In this document: positions 24,676 to 33,580 of the stretch, piece after piece
Numbering within the stretch: position 1 is the stretch's first letter
How the letters are laid out: each line of letters begins with the position of its first letter
From: Pseudomonadota bacterium
GTDB taxonomy: Bacteria; Pseudomonadota; Alphaproteobacteria; Micropepsales; Micropepsaceae
Assembly (NCBI GenBank): GCA_016201105.1
Contig: JACQDN010000079.1
Location: 1 to 64,000 of the forward strand
Length of the DNA: 64,000 nucleotides
Direction of reading: 5' to 3'
Position numbers and translations under genes: made by a program
The notes under the pieces: generated by a model
What the model was told of the DNA's origin: nothing
What the model saw: the letters and a program-made list of their open reading frames with translations, nothing else
Database searches by the model: none

Positions 24676-25446
24676 ATGTCCGATTTCCTTTGCGTCTCCA
24701 TCCGCATTCCAAAGAGCGGAAGTTCGAGCCTTGCGCGCGTGCTGGAACAGGCGTTCGCGGATCGCCGCATTTTCTTTTTGCCGCACACCCTTGATCGCGA
24801 CGGCGAACTCTCCGCGCTGCAGCGCGCGCGCTTCCTGCGTTCCCGCGTCCAGAACCTGTTCCGCCACTATCGCGCTATTACGATTGCGACCGCATTCGAC
24901 CGGATCGAGAAAGAGGCGCGCGGCGGCGATCTGATCAGCGGCGGCCACGTCGACTTTCTGACCTTGCGCGCGAATATCGCGCGCCCGCTCAAGATCATCA
25001 CCCTGTTTCGCGAACCGGTGGCGCGCGCATTGTCGGAGTACAATTATTCGCGCGAGAGCTATCAGAAGAAGCACTTCCTGGGCCGCATCGACGCGGCGAT
25101 CCTGCCCAAGGCCGCCGGGCGGTATTCGTTCGAAGGGTATCTCGATTATCTGCTCGAGCACCGCCACATCTATGGCGATGTCGCCAGCCGCTATGTCGGA
25201 TGGAACGGCACGGAGCCGATTGGCGATTTCTTCGCCAACCACGTCTTTCATGCGGGCATCCTGGAGGATGCAAATTCGTTCGTACACGGACTATCTGAGA
25301 AGATGGGACGCGCGGTATCGTTCCCGCACGAAAACCGGACCGAGCAAGTCAGCGCGGAATCCGTCAGCAGAGCGGAGCGGTCCCGAATCGAGAAATTGTT
25401 CGCCCGCGACTTTGAGATCTACGCCTGGCAAAAGGCCCGGGTATAG
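24676..25446 (+). CDS. Sulfotransferase family protein
   Basis: Protein of 256 residues. The N-terminal RIPKSGSSSLARVL fits the 5'-phosphosulfate loop that binds PAPS. The Arg and Ser in FREPVARALSEYNY form the 3'-phosphate motif. The pattern is closest to the heparan-sulfate 2-O-sulfotransferase-like branch (Sulfotransfer_2) also found in bacterial polysaccharide or nodulation-factor modification. No signal peptide or glycosyltransferase neighbour, so the acceptor is unknown. It follows the ankyrin gene by 39 bp and could share its transcript. Confidence 0.85.
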   Translation: MSDFLCVSIRIPKSGSSSLARVLEQAFADRRIFFLPHTLDRDGELSALQRARFLRSRVQNLFRHYRAITIATAFDRIEKEARGGDLISGGHVDFLTLRANIARPLKIITLFREPVARALSEYNYSRESYQKKHFLGRIDAAILPKAAGRYSFEGYLDYLLEHRHIYGDVASRYVGWNGTEPIGDFFANHVFHAGILEDANSFVHGLSEKMGRAVSFPHENRTEQVSAESVSRAERSRIEKLFARDFEIYAWQKARV

Positions 25447-25488
25447 CTCCTACCGCCTTCTACACGTTGGATTTTTCGCTATCGCCGT

Positions 25489-26400
25489 TCAAGGCCCATC
25501 GACGCGATAACCCTTCGCGCGCAGCAGCGCGGGCACCCCGTGCGGACCGGCGAGATGACCGGCGCCGACCGTCACGAAATACGTCTTTGGCTGGCGCAAC
25601 ATCGACTGAAGCTGCGCGACCCATTTTGTATTGCGATCGATGAACAGAACTTTCTCCGCGCCCGGAGACTTCACCAAATCGGCGTGCGTCGATCGGTAGA
25701 GTTCCGCGGCATCGCCACGCGACCAGGCATCGACCAGTTGCCCGATATCGTTTTTTGCTTTCAGCACATCCTTTAACGTCAGACCGAATTCCTCCAATTC
25801 AAGCTTGGGATCGGTCGGCAGCATCATTTCCGCCTGCTGCTCCAATGTCTCGAAAAATTGCAGCGGCTTCTTGTCGGCCCGCGCGATCGCCATGACCCGT
25901 TGATCGACGCCTGAATCCGGCGAGTAATTCTCCCGCTTCATCGAGGCCACAGATAGAACAAGACCGGCGAGCCAGGGTCGCTTGTTGACCAGAATTTCCG
26001 GCGCAACACCGGTGAGATCGAGTGCCTTGCGGTAGTCGGTGCGCATGTCCGCGTCGAGAAGCGACGGCAGAGATTGGCCCTGGGGCAACAGTCCGTTCTT
26101 CTGGATGAAGTCCTGAATGCTCGCTTTGGCGCTGTCATCGGTTGGCGCTTCGAAGACAAAGACGTCGGCTTTTTCAATCGCCGCGTCGATCTGGGGCGTA
26201 TGCCATACGATGTTTGGCGGCAGCAGATGAATGGAGCCGAACAAATACGCAGTGCCTTTCTCGCCATGCACCATCCACAACGCCGGATGGGCCTTGATCT
26301 GGGCGAGGACGGGCTGTTCGGCGAACGCCGGCGCGGACAGCAGCGCCAGCGCAAGAAAAGCCTGCGCGACAACACCAAACGCGCGACGCAACATCGTCAT
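25489..26400 (-). CDS. TraB/GumN family protein, exported
   Basis: Protein of 303 residues with a Sec signal peptide (hydrophobic core AFLALALLSAPAFA, cleavage near 27). The TraB/GumN signature GSIHLLP is at 55-61, with His58 as the conserved putative metal ligand. The second family motif, VGAGHLAGPHGVPALLRAKGY, is split across the C-terminus. The family has been proposed to be metalloproteases (Tiki-like). The start overlaps the stop of the second amidohydrolase (ATGA), placing it third in a tightly coupled operon. Confidence 0.88.
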   Translation of the reverse strand: MTMLRRAFGVVAQAFLALALLSAPAFAEQPVLAQIKAHPALWMVHGEKGTAYLFGSIHLLPPNIVWHTPQIDAAIEKADVFVFEAPTDDSAKASIQDFIQKNGLLPQGQSLPSLLDADMRTDYRKALDLTGVAPEILVNKRPWLAGLVLSVASMKRENYSPDSGVDQRVMAIARADKKPLQFFETLEQQAEMMLPTDPKLELEEFGLTLKDVLKAKNDIGQLVDAWSRGDAAELYRSTHADLVKSPGAEKVLFIDRNTKWVAQLQSMLRQPKTYFVTVGAGHLAGPHGVPALLRAKGYRVDGP

Positions 26401-27800
26401 CTATACGCGAACGGTTTGCTCTTATCGTTGAGGTTCTTGTAGCGATCGCGCAGCATGGTCTGACGCGAGACCAGCGGCATGGCGACGCCTTTGATGAATA
26501 CCGCTTTGGGCGCGCTCGTCACCTCCAGCGGATCGCCGTCCCACACCACCACGTCGGCATCTTTGCCCACTTCCAGCGTGCCGTAGCGGTCGGCGATTCC
26601 CCACACTTCCGCAGGCTTGCGCGTGATGGCGGCAAGAGCGTGATCCCAAGGCATGCCGTTAGCGACTGCATTGCCCGCGATCTGCGCCAGGGTGCGTGCA
26701 TAGTGCGCGGGCTCGTCGCTCTGAGGCTGGAAGATCACGGTCACTCCCGCCGCATCGAGCCGGGCGGCGTTCGCAAGCGTCGCACCGATCGTCGAGAACG
26801 AGCCGGGAAGGTTTTGCTCGGCGTCCACAATCACTGGCACCTGGGCGGCAGCAAGATCGCTGGCAACCTTCCAGGCTTCCTCTCCGCCCAGGATGATGAT
26901 GCGGATGTTATTGGCGCGGCCGTACTGCACCACTTGGCGGATATCGGAGGCGCGATCGACGTGAACGATGAGCGGCTCGCGCCCGTGAATGACGGGTTCG
27001 AGCGCGTCGAGATCGATGCTGGCGGGGCGCTGGTCGCGCGCGCCGCCCGGTCTGTGATAGCCCGCGCGCTGCGCCAGATATTCGCGCGCATCGTCCATCA
27101 TCTCGCGAAACTTTGCCCACAGCAGCGGCCGGCTCGGCTGGCCGCGATTGTCGCCTGGCGGCGAGAGGCTAACGACCATGCCCGCTTTGGTCTTCTCCAC
27201 TAGGTCGGGTCCCTTGCCCAGATCGATGATGGCGCCATGGCCGTAGAACACGCCTCTGCCGACGGCAGGCGCCGTCAGCGCCCGCGTCACTCCACCCAGG
27301 CGCGCGATGGGAATGAGTGTTGATGTGGGATTAATCGCATCGACAACGTCAAAAGCCGAAGACGCAATCTTTTCCTCCGCCGCGCCGCTCGCGGTGTCGT
27401 CATCGGAATCGAAGGCGGAGAGATCCTGTCCGGGACCGTTGTCGTTTGTCTCGCTGACGAGCTCCACTTCCACGATGCCGAGCTGGGTGTAGGAGGCCAT
27501 CAAGCCGGGTGTCACGGGTTTGCCGCCCGCGTCGATCACGCGCGCGGTCGGCGGCGTGACGAGGTTGGGGCCGACGGCGGTGATTTTTCCGTTCTCGATG
27601 AGAACGTCGCCGTCCGACAGGGTGCCCGCCGCGCCGACCGTGTAGATGTGACCGTGGCGGATCAGGATCGGCGTCGGGCCGGGAGGCAGCGGTGCTGCTG
27701 TGACGGAGGCGGGCTTAGCAGGGGTGTTGACCGGCTGCGCCAAAGCCGCCGCGGAAAGCGCCAGCGCCGAGATCGTCGCGAGGAGTGTGATCCTGTTCAT
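26397..27800 (-). CDS. Amidohydrolase family protein lacking metal ligands (probable pseudoenzyme)
   Basis: Exported protein of 467 residues with a signal peptide (LLATISALALSAAALAQP). It has the composite beta-sandwich/TIM-barrel layout of imidazolonepropionase-like amidohydrolases, including GKPVTPGLM at the start of the barrel and GTLEVGKDADVVVWDGDPL near the C-terminus. The expected HxH after PGL(I/M) is replaced by ASYTQLG. The paired-His region of its neighbour (AAFHHATEAYKVA) reads IILGGEEAWKVA here. It overlaps the intact paralogue upstream by 4 bp and probably pairs with it. Confidence 0.88.
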   Translation of the reverse strand: MNRITLLATISALALSAAALAQPVNTPAKPASVTAAPLPPGPTPILIRHGHIYTVGAAGTLSDGDVLIENGKITAVGPNLVTPPTARVIDAGGKPVTPGLMASYTQLGIVEVELVSETNDNGPGQDLSAFDSDDDTASGAAEEKIASSAFDVVDAINPTSTLIPIARLGGVTRALTAPAVGRGVFYGHGAIIDLGKGPDLVEKTKAGMVVSLSPPGDNRGQPSRPLLWAKFREMMDDAREYLAQRAGYHRPGGARDQRPASIDLDALEPVIHGREPLIVHVDRASDIRQVVQYGRANNIRIIILGGEEAWKVASDLAAAQVPVIVDAEQNLPGSFSTIGATLANAARLDAAGVTVIFQPQSDEPAHYARTLAQIAGNAVANGMPWDHALAAITRKPAEVWGIADRYGTLEVGKDADVVVWDGDPLEVTSAPKAVFIKGVAMPLVSRQTMLRDRYKNLNDKSKPFAYR

Positions 27801-29242
27801 TGTCCTGCGCCTCCGGTGTGGTCGTTTTCTTCCTGTCCGAGCTCGAAATCGGATCGCGGGCTGAGCCGCGGATCCTTGCGGTCATAGAGCAGCGCGCCGT
27901 CGATGAAGACTTTCTCCGCATGCGTGTAGACGCTGAACGGATCTCCGTCCCACAGCACGACATCGGCCATCTTGCCTTTTTCCAGCGTGCCGACCTTGTC
28001 GAGAATGCCAAGCGCCTTGGCAGGATTGCGCGTCATCCACTCCACGGCATGGGCGCGCGTGATGGGATAGCCCATGCGCCTTCCGGCCGCCATCGCAATG
28101 GCGACTTCTTGATTGAGCCGCTGAACGCCCAGCGGATCGTCGGAGTGGATCATCGCACAGGCCCCGGCGTGATCGACCATGGCGATACCTTCCGGGATGG
28201 CGTCATAGGCCTCCATCTTGAAGCCCCACCAGTCGGCCCACATGACGGCGCAGGTGTCGTTCTTCTTTAAGAGATCGGCGACCTTGTAGGCTTCGGTGGC
28301 GTGATGGAACGCGGCGATACGAAAACCGAATTCCTTGGAAACGTCGATCATGGTCGCCATCTGATCGCCGCGATAGCAGTGCATCTGCACGGGGATCACC
28401 TTGTCGAGAACAAGCGCCAAGGTTTCGAGACCGATATCGCGGTCCGGCTCGTCGCCCGGTTTGCCGGCCTTCTTTGCCTTCCAGTATTTGCGCCATTTCT
28501 CGCGATATTCGCGCGCTTTCTGGAAAGCCGCGCGGTAACCCGCGATGTTGCCCATCTGAGTTTGTGGGCCGCCTTTTTCGCCGTAGACGCGTTTGGGATT
28601 TTCGCCGCAAGCCATTTTCAAATCGTACGGCGCGCCGGGAAATTTCATGCCTTGCGTCGTGACGGAAGGCACGTTCTTCAGCACGACGGAACGCCCGCCG
28701 ATCAAATTGGCCGAACCCGGCAAGATCTCGAGCGCGGTCACGCCGCCGGCGAGCGCGCGGGAGAATCCGGGGTCCTGCGGCCACACGGAATTTTCGGAGC
28801 GCACTTCCGGCGTGGCCGGTTTGGTCGCTTCATTGCCGTCCTGCGTCGCTTCGTTGGACGGCGAGGGATAGACGCCCAGATGCGAATGGATGTCGATGAT
28901 CCCCGGCGTGACGAATTTTCCGCTGCCGTCGATCACGCGCACGTCGGCCGGCGGTTGCAAATCGGTTCCGACCGCCGTGATCTTCCCGTTCTCGATGAGA
29001 ATGGAGCCGTGCGCGATTTCCTGATCGGTGCCGGTAAGGATCGTCGCGTTCTTGATCAGCGTGGGTTTGGAGGCAAGCGGCTTATAGGTCGAAGGAAACT
29101 CGTCGTTCGGAAACTGATCGGCGACTTTGGCACCGTCGCCGGAAGTGTCGTGGCCGCCCGGCAACAACAGCCAGGACAGCAAGAGCGTGACGGCTACAAT
29201 GGCCGCAGCCCCCCAAGCGGGAAGTCCGCCTCTCGGTTCCAT
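27797..29242 (-). CDS. Amidohydrolase family protein, membrane-anchored, intact metal site
   Basis: Protein of 481 residues with one N-terminal membrane segment (AIVAVTLLLSWLLL, about 14-28) and no clear cleavage site, so a periplasmic enzyme tethered to the inner membrane is likely. Metal ligands are visible: HxH in GIIDIHSHLG, His in VQMHCYRGDQ, His in IAAFHHATE and Asp in MIHSDDPLG. The C-terminal GTLEKGKMADVVLWDGDP is typical. It may hydrolyse a cyclic amide, peptide or lactone. First gene of the three-gene unit with the metal-deficient paralogue and the TraB protein. Confidence 0.9.
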   Translation of the reverse strand: MEPRGGLPAWGAAAIVAVTLLLSWLLLPGGHDTSGDGAKVADQFPNDEFPSTYKPLASKPTLIKNATILTGTDQEIAHGSILIENGKITAVGTDLQPPADVRVIDGSGKFVTPGIIDIHSHLGVYPSPSNEATQDGNEATKPATPEVRSENSVWPQDPGFSRALAGGVTALEILPGSANLIGGRSVVLKNVPSVTTQGMKFPGAPYDLKMACGENPKRVYGEKGGPQTQMGNIAGYRAAFQKAREYREKWRKYWKAKKAGKPGDEPDRDIGLETLALVLDKVIPVQMHCYRGDQMATMIDVSKEFGFRIAAFHHATEAYKVADLLKKNDTCAVMWADWWGFKMEAYDAIPEGIAMVDHAGACAMIHSDDPLGVQRLNQEVAIAMAAGRRMGYPITRAHAVEWMTRNPAKALGILDKVGTLEKGKMADVVLWDGDPFSVYTHAEKVFIDGALLYDRKDPRLSPRSDFELGQEENDHTGGAGQ

Positions 29243-29321
29243 GTCTATTCCCCCAAACGGCGCGCAAGACTTGCCTTAGCTAGGCCCCCGCGCAACCCTC
29301 CCTGACATCGAATTCTCGTGA

Positions 29322-29603
29322 TTATTCCTCGCCGAACTTGGCTTCGATGAGGGCCAGCATCGCCCTCATCGCCGCATCGGCGTCCGGACCGACGGCCTCG
29401 AGCTCAATTTCGCAGCCCACATTGGCGGCCAGCATCATCAAACCCATGATGGAGCGCGCATCGACGGTGTGGCCGTCCTTGGTGACGGTGATCTTGGATT
29501 GGAACCGGGCCGCACTCTCCACAAGCTTTGCCGAAGCGCGTGCATGAAGGCCGAGTTTGTTTCGGATCGTGACGGTCGATTGCCGCCGGTCCGGCTCGCT
29601 CAT
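29322..29603 (-). CDS. HPr-like phosphocarrier protein (PTS-Ntr / NPr)
   Basis: HPr fold protein of 93 residues. His20 in NKLGLHARAS is the phosphoacceptor from enzyme I. Ser51 in DARSIMGLMML is the site that HprK would phosphorylate. The Gly-rich loop and acidic C-terminus are normal. Its start overlaps the EIIA gene by 4 bp. In alphaproteobacteria this branch regulates nitrogen, potassium and carbon status rather than importing sugar; no permease gene is in the window. Confidence 0.93.
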   Translation of the reverse strand: MSEPDRRQSTVTIRNKLGLHARASAKLVESAARFQSKITVTKDGHTVDARSIMGLMMLAANVGCEIELEAVGPDADAAMRAMLALIEAKFGEE

Positions 29604-30040
29604 CCGCCGGATGCTCCGGCTCTGGGTGCTCCGGCTCCCGGTGCTCCGGCAAGGTCGGCAGAGCCAGCGCGCATATATTTGCGGCCCGCTTCGATCGCCT
29701 CTTTCACGGCTTGCTCAAGCGGCACCTTGGTGCGGATATCGATGAGCTTGATGAGGCTGGGAAGGCTGGCGCCGGCGAGCACTTCGATCTTGCCCTTTTC
29801 CAAAAGCGTAAGGGCAAGATTGCAAGGTGTACCGCCATACATGTCGGTAACGATGACGACGCCGTTGCCGACATCGACCGATTTGGCGGCCGCTGCGATC
29901 TCGCGTTGGCGGCGCTCGATGTCGTCTTCGGGACCAATACACACAGCGCGCAGGTGGGTTTGGGGACCCACGACATGCTCCATCGCCGCGATGAATTCTT
30001 GGGCCAGGCGGCCATGGGTGACGAGAACGATACCGATCAT
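29600..30040 (-). CDS. PTS EIIA component of the mannose family (regulatory, ManX-type)
   Basis: Protein of 146 residues opening MIGIVLVTHGRLAQEF; His9 is the phosphorylated residue of EIIA-Man. The longer upstream frame has no family match, so the start is placed at 30040. There is no EIIB, EIIC or EIID. With HPr and HprK it forms the truncated alphaproteobacterial phosphorelay. The C-terminal 20 residues are Ala/Gly/Pro-rich (LAGAPGAGAPRAGASGG), which is not part of the fold. Confidence 0.92.
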   Translation of the reverse strand: MIGIVLVTHGRLAQEFIAAMEHVVGPQTHLRAVCIGPEDDIERRQREIAAAAKSVDVGNGVVIVTDMYGGTPCNLALTLLEKGKIEVLAGASLPSLIKLIDIRTKVPLEQAVKEAIEAGRKYMRAGSADLAGAPGAGAPRAGASGG

Positions 30041-30101
30041 GGGTACATATATAGGGTGGAAGGCGGCGAACGATAACAACCTTCGCGCGCGATGGAAGCC
30101 C

Positions 30102-30596
30102 TCATAACTTGTTGACTTCCATTGCAAATCGGTTTTTCGCGAACGCCGCGGCGGCCAGCGCGATCTTTGCCGGGGCGGATTCTTCGAACGGCGCGAGCCT
30201 CAACAGCGGCGGCCAATTTTCCGGTGTCAGCGAAAGCGGGGAAGGTGGCGAGAAACGCTCGAACTCCGGCATCCGCGGGACGTCTGCTGGGGGAACCAAC
30301 AGGATGGCAAGCGTGATCCGCGCGCGCGCTTCATGGGGCATGCGCACAATGCCGGCGCCGCGGACTTCCAGGAGTCCGGCGATCGTGCCCGGCACCGCCG
30401 CGAACAGTTTTTGCTCGAAGACGCTTAAGTCCACCCGATCGTCGGCGACGAGAATTGCGCCGCGCTCGATCATGCGCAAAGCGAGATCGGATTTGCCCGA
30501 ACCGCTGTCGCCCAGGAGCAGAATGCCGGCATCCGCCGGGGCGTCGAAACTCGCACTCAGTTGGCGGAGAACGACGCATGTGGCGTGGATGTTCAT
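30102..30596 (-). CDS. hprK: HPr kinase/phosphorylase, short alphaproteobacterial form
   Basis: Protein of 164 residues, only the C-terminal kinase domain of the Gram-positive enzyme, as usual in alphaproteobacteria. Walker A GDSGSGKS at 29-36, catalytic Asp pair in VADDRVDL at 51-55, and the HprK signature EVRGAGIVRM. It phosphorylates the regulatory Ser of HPr. Start chosen at MNIHATCVVL; the longer frame reads into a family A repeat that separates it from chvG. Confidence 0.92.
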   Translation of the reverse strand: MNIHATCVVLRQLSASFDAPADAGILLLGDSGSGKSDLALRMIERGAILVADDRVDLSVFEQKLFAAVPGTIAGLLEVRGAGIVRMPHEARARITLAILLVPPADVPRMPEFERFSPPSPLSLTPENWPPLLRLAPFEESAPAKIALAAAAFAKNRFAMEVNKL

Positions 30597-30603
30597 ACGA
30601 GCC

Positions 30604-30730
30604 TCCACCCTCCCTCGGGAGGGTCGAAATTTGCGAAGCAAATTTCGGGGAGGATCAGGACAGCTTCGGCATCCTCCCCGAAAAATTCTCGCTGCGCTCG
30701 AATTTTTCGACCCTCCCTCGGGAGGGTCGA
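30604..30730. repeat. Long imperfect palindrome, family A, copy 4
   Basis: Ends TCCACCCTCCCTCGGGAGGG and CCCTCCCTCGGGAGGGTCGA. Left hairpin GAAATTTGC-GAA-GCAAATTTC. It sits between chvG and hprK, inside what is usually one operon, and could act as an intra-operon terminator or processing site. Confidence 0.85.
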
Positions 30731-30744
30731 ATCGTTTTGAATCA

Positions 30745-32391
30745 TCACCGTTGACCTAAAGGAAGTTCGACGATAAAGCGCGCCCCGGATTTCTCGGTAG
30801 GACCGACGTGGTTTTCCGCCCAGATGCGGCCGCCGGCGTCTTCCACGATCTGCCGGGCGATGGAAAGACCAAGGCCGGAATTCTTGCCGAAACCGTGCTC
30901 CGGCGGACGTTCGGTGTAGAAGCGTTGAAAGACGCTTTCGAGGTTCTCCGAGGGAATCCCCGGGCCCTCGTCGTCCACCGTCACGCGCACGCTGTGATCG
31001 CCGAGCGTGGCGCCGATTGTGACGGTGCCGCCAGCCGGACTGAAGGAAATCGCGTTGTCGATGAGGTTGCGGAAGATCTGGCCCAAACGCTCGTCACGGC
31101 CCATGACGGTCGTGCCCGGAGGAATGTTGAGGGCGGTGGCCAGCGAAATGCCGCGCGGCATCTCCATATACGTGTAAATCTCGACAATGGTTTCCAGCAA
31201 GCGCGCGATGTCGATGGGCTCGCTGGTTTCGCGGCTCAGTTCGGCATCGAGGCGCGACGCATCGGAAATGTCGGTAATGAGGCGGTCGATGCGTTTGACG
31301 TCGTTGCGGATGACGTGCATCAGCCGCTCACGCGAGGCATCGTCCTTGGCGCGGCTGAACATTTCCACCGCGCTCTTGAGCGAGGTCAGCGGGTTCTTCA
31401 ATTCGTGCGCCACATCGGCGGCGAAACTTTCGATGGCATCGATGCGATCGTAGAGCGCTTGCGTCATGCTGGAGAGGCTGGAGGAAAGATCGCCGATTTC
31501 GTCACGCCGCTCTGACATGTCGGGAATGGTCTCGCGTCCGAGCCGTCCGCGCCGCACGCGGTCCGCGGCTTCCGCGAGCCTTTTGACCGGCTCGGCCACA
31601 GCGCCCGCCAGATAGAATGACGAAACCACCATCACGATCAGCGCGACCACGAAGACTTCCAGAAGCGTGGCGCGTTCCTGGCGCAGGATGCTGTCAATAT
31701 CGCCGCCTTCGGTCGAGACCAGCAGAACTCCATAGATCGCCTTGAATCGCTGAACCGGCACGGCGACGGACAGCACGAGCTTGTTGCGCTCGTTCACGCG
31801 CTCGGCCGCGCCGATTTCGCCGCCCAAGGCGCGCATCACTTCGCGATAGACACGCCCGTTGATGCCCGCTTCGAAGTAAGGCTCCAGCCGGGTAAAGGGA
31901 CGCACGCCCATCACGCCGTCGTAAAACCGGGAGATTGCTTCCTTGGTACGGCTCCACAAATCGAGCGGCGGAAGATCGAAGGTCTGCACGATATTGCGCG
32001 AAAGCAGGTTGCGGGTGTCGACTTGCAGATTGCCCTGGCGATCGTAGAGCTGCGCGCGCAATTTTGTCGGCTCGATGAGCTGGCGCAGCAGAGGCCTTGC
32101 CTGTGCCGAATTGATCGAACGTGTATTTACGTCGGTGGTATATTCCGCGAGCGTGTTGGCGACGATGAGCGCCTGGTCCTGGATGCCGGCGATGCGTTCT
32201 TCGATGAGGCCGACGCTGCTCGTTTGCACGGTAATGACACCGCCGATCAGAACGAGAAGCGCGAAGGCATTGAAAAGTATGATTCGCCGCGTGAGTGCCG
32301 AGAAGCGGGCCGGCGGCGGCATCCGCGCGCGAAAGTTCAGGGCCTGAAGAGGTTGGCGCTCTTCTGCGCGCGCTTCGCGAAGCGTGCTCAT
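30745..32391 (-). CDS. chvG: Sensor histidine kinase ChvG (ExoS family)
   Basis: Kinase of 548 residues: TM1 near 35-55 (LFNAFALLVLIGGVITV), a periplasmic sensor domain to about 245, TM2 near 250-270 (VFVVALIVMVVSSFYLAG), HAMP, HisKA with phosphoacceptor His329 in FAADVAHELKNPL, and a HATPase with NLIDNAISFS, DDEGPGIP and GLGLSIA. ChvG senses acidic or envelope stress and phosphorylates ChvI; in rhizobia and Brucella the pair controls exopolysaccharide, motility and host adaptation. 15 bp downstream of chvI. Confidence 0.93.
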   Translation of the reverse strand: MSTLREARAEERQPLQALNFRARMPPPARFSALTRRIILFNAFALLVLIGGVITVQTSSVGLIEERIAGIQDQALIVANTLAEYTTDVNTRSINSAQARPLLRQLIEPTKLRAQLYDRQGNLQVDTRNLLSRNIVQTFDLPPLDLWSRTKEAISRFYDGVMGVRPFTRLEPYFEAGINGRVYREVMRALGGEIGAAERVNERNKLVLSVAVPVQRFKAIYGVLLVSTEGGDIDSILRQERATLLEVFVVALIVMVVSSFYLAGAVAEPVKRLAEAADRVRRGRLGRETIPDMSERRDEIGDLSSSLSSMTQALYDRIDAIESFAADVAHELKNPLTSLKSAVEMFSRAKDDASRERLMHVIRNDVKRIDRLITDISDASRLDAELSRETSEPIDIARLLETIVEIYTYMEMPRGISLATALNIPPGTTVMGRDERLGQIFRNLIDNAISFSPAGGTVTIGATLGDHSVRVTVDDEGPGIPSENLESVFQRFYTERPPEHGFGKNSGLGLSIARQIVEDAGGRIWAENHVGPTEKSGARFIVELPLGQR

Positions 32392-32406
32392 GCAGACATA
32401 TACAGG

Positions 32407-33105
32407 CTACTCGCGATAGCGATAGCCCACGCCGTAGAGAGTCTCGATGGCATCGAAATCGTCATCGACCACTTTGAACTTCTTGCGCAGCCGCTTGATG
32501 TGGCTGTCGATGGTGCGGTCGTCGACATAGACCTGATCGTCATAGGCCGCATCCATGAGGTTGTCGCGGCTCTTCACGAAGCCCGGCCGCTGGGCCAGGC
32601 ATTGAAGGATGAGGAATTCGGTCACAGTAAGGCGGACCGGTTTTCCGTCCCAGGTGCATTCGTGGCGCTGGGGATCGAGCGCGAGCTTGCCGCGCACCAG
32701 CGCTTCCTTTTTTGCTTCGGGTGTGCCGGCGGGCGTCTTGCGGGCTTCGCCGCGCCTGAGCACCGCCTTCACGCGCTCCAGCAGAAGGCGCTGCGAAAAC
32801 GGTTTGCGGATGTAGTCGTCGGCGCCGGCATTGAGGCCCATCAACTCGTCGATCTCTTCGTCTTTCGAGGTGAGAAAGATGACCGGCAGTTCGCTGTTGC
32901 CGCGCAGACGGCGCAGCAATTCCAATCCGTCCATCCGTGGCATCTTGATATCGAGAATAGCAAGATCGGGCGGCGTCGCCGAAAGCGCGGTCAGCGCGGA
33001 GGCGCCGTCCGAGAATGTGCGGACGTGATAACCCTCCTGCTCCAGCAGCATCGTGACGGACGTCAGGATGTTCTTGTCGTCATCGACCAGCGCGATTGTC
33101 GCCAT
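32407..33105 (-). CDS. chvI: Response regulator ChvI (OmpR family)
   Basis: Regulator of 232 residues. Receiver domain 1-120 with phosphoacceptor Asp52 in [10 protein letters not shown] and acidic pocket VDDDKN. OmpR-type winged helix 140-232 ([37 protein letters not shown]). First gene of the chvI-chvG-hprK-EIIA-hpr unit. The divergent pckA gene that commonly faces chvI in rhizobia is absent; a decayed methyltransferase and greA are there instead. Confidence 0.95.
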   Translation of the reverse strand: MATIALVDDDKNILTSVTMLLEQEGYHVRTFSDGASALTALSATPPDLAILDIKMPRMDGLELLRRLRGNSELPVIFLTSKDEEIDELMGLNAGADDYIRKPFSQRLLLERVKAVLRRGEARKTPAGTPEAKKEALVRGKLALDPQRHECTWDGKPVRLTVTEFLILQCLAQRPGFVKSRDNLMDAAYDDQVYVDDRTIDSHIKRLRKKFKVVDDDFDAIETLYGVGYRYRE

Positions 33106-33230
33106 GCCTGTGTCCAGCCCGAAATATCGACATATCTAGTATAGTGCCGGGCCGGCACAAGCAAAGCCGGGCATTTCCCCGATGACGGAGCTATCCGCCA
33201 GAATCCAGTGGAGAGTTACCCCGCGGAACG

Positions 33231-33572
33231 GTCGATCCGCGCAGGTTCCGCACGACGGTTCCGTACTATGCGCGCTAGCGGCCGTCCTATCCGGACCGGC
33301 TGATCGCGCGGGTCGTTGCGCTCGCCGGGCTCCAGCGCGGCGATTCGATGGACCCGGGTTGCGGTCCGGGATTGCTAGCGGTTCCTTTCGCCCGGGCCGG
33401 CATGCGCGTCACGGCCGTCGATCGGGAGCCCGACAGGCCAGCGCAAGCGGGCGCCGCCTCTGCGGACGCGAACAGGGCGATCGACTTGGGCGGCAGCAGA
33501 GAGACCTGCGGACAGGATCGCCGCGGAACAAAATCGGAAAAAAGCGAGATTCAGGCGCGAATGTTGTTCTGA
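33231..33572 (+). pseudogene. Decayed class I SAM-dependent methyltransferase
   Basis: In one frame the DNA reads VDPRRFRTTVPYYAR, a TAG stop (33276-33278), then RPSYPDRLIARVVALAGL followed by DPGCGPGLLAVPFARAGMRV and TAVDREP. This is the N-terminal third of a methyltransferase with its SAM motif I (D-x-G-C-G-P-G). The stop replaces what is normally a Tyr (YARYRPSYPD). After VDREPD the similarity fades and the frame closes at 33572. No start codon or C-terminal half remains. Flanked by chvI and greA, a spot where insertions and losses have occurred. Confidence 0.7.
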
Positions 33573-33580
33573 CGCACGAC

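Noticed and set aside
29600-30040. Mannose-type sugar import PTS
   Set aside because: Only EIIA is present, with no IIB, IIC or IID, and the neighbours are HprK, HPr and ChvG/ChvI, so it is the regulatory branch.
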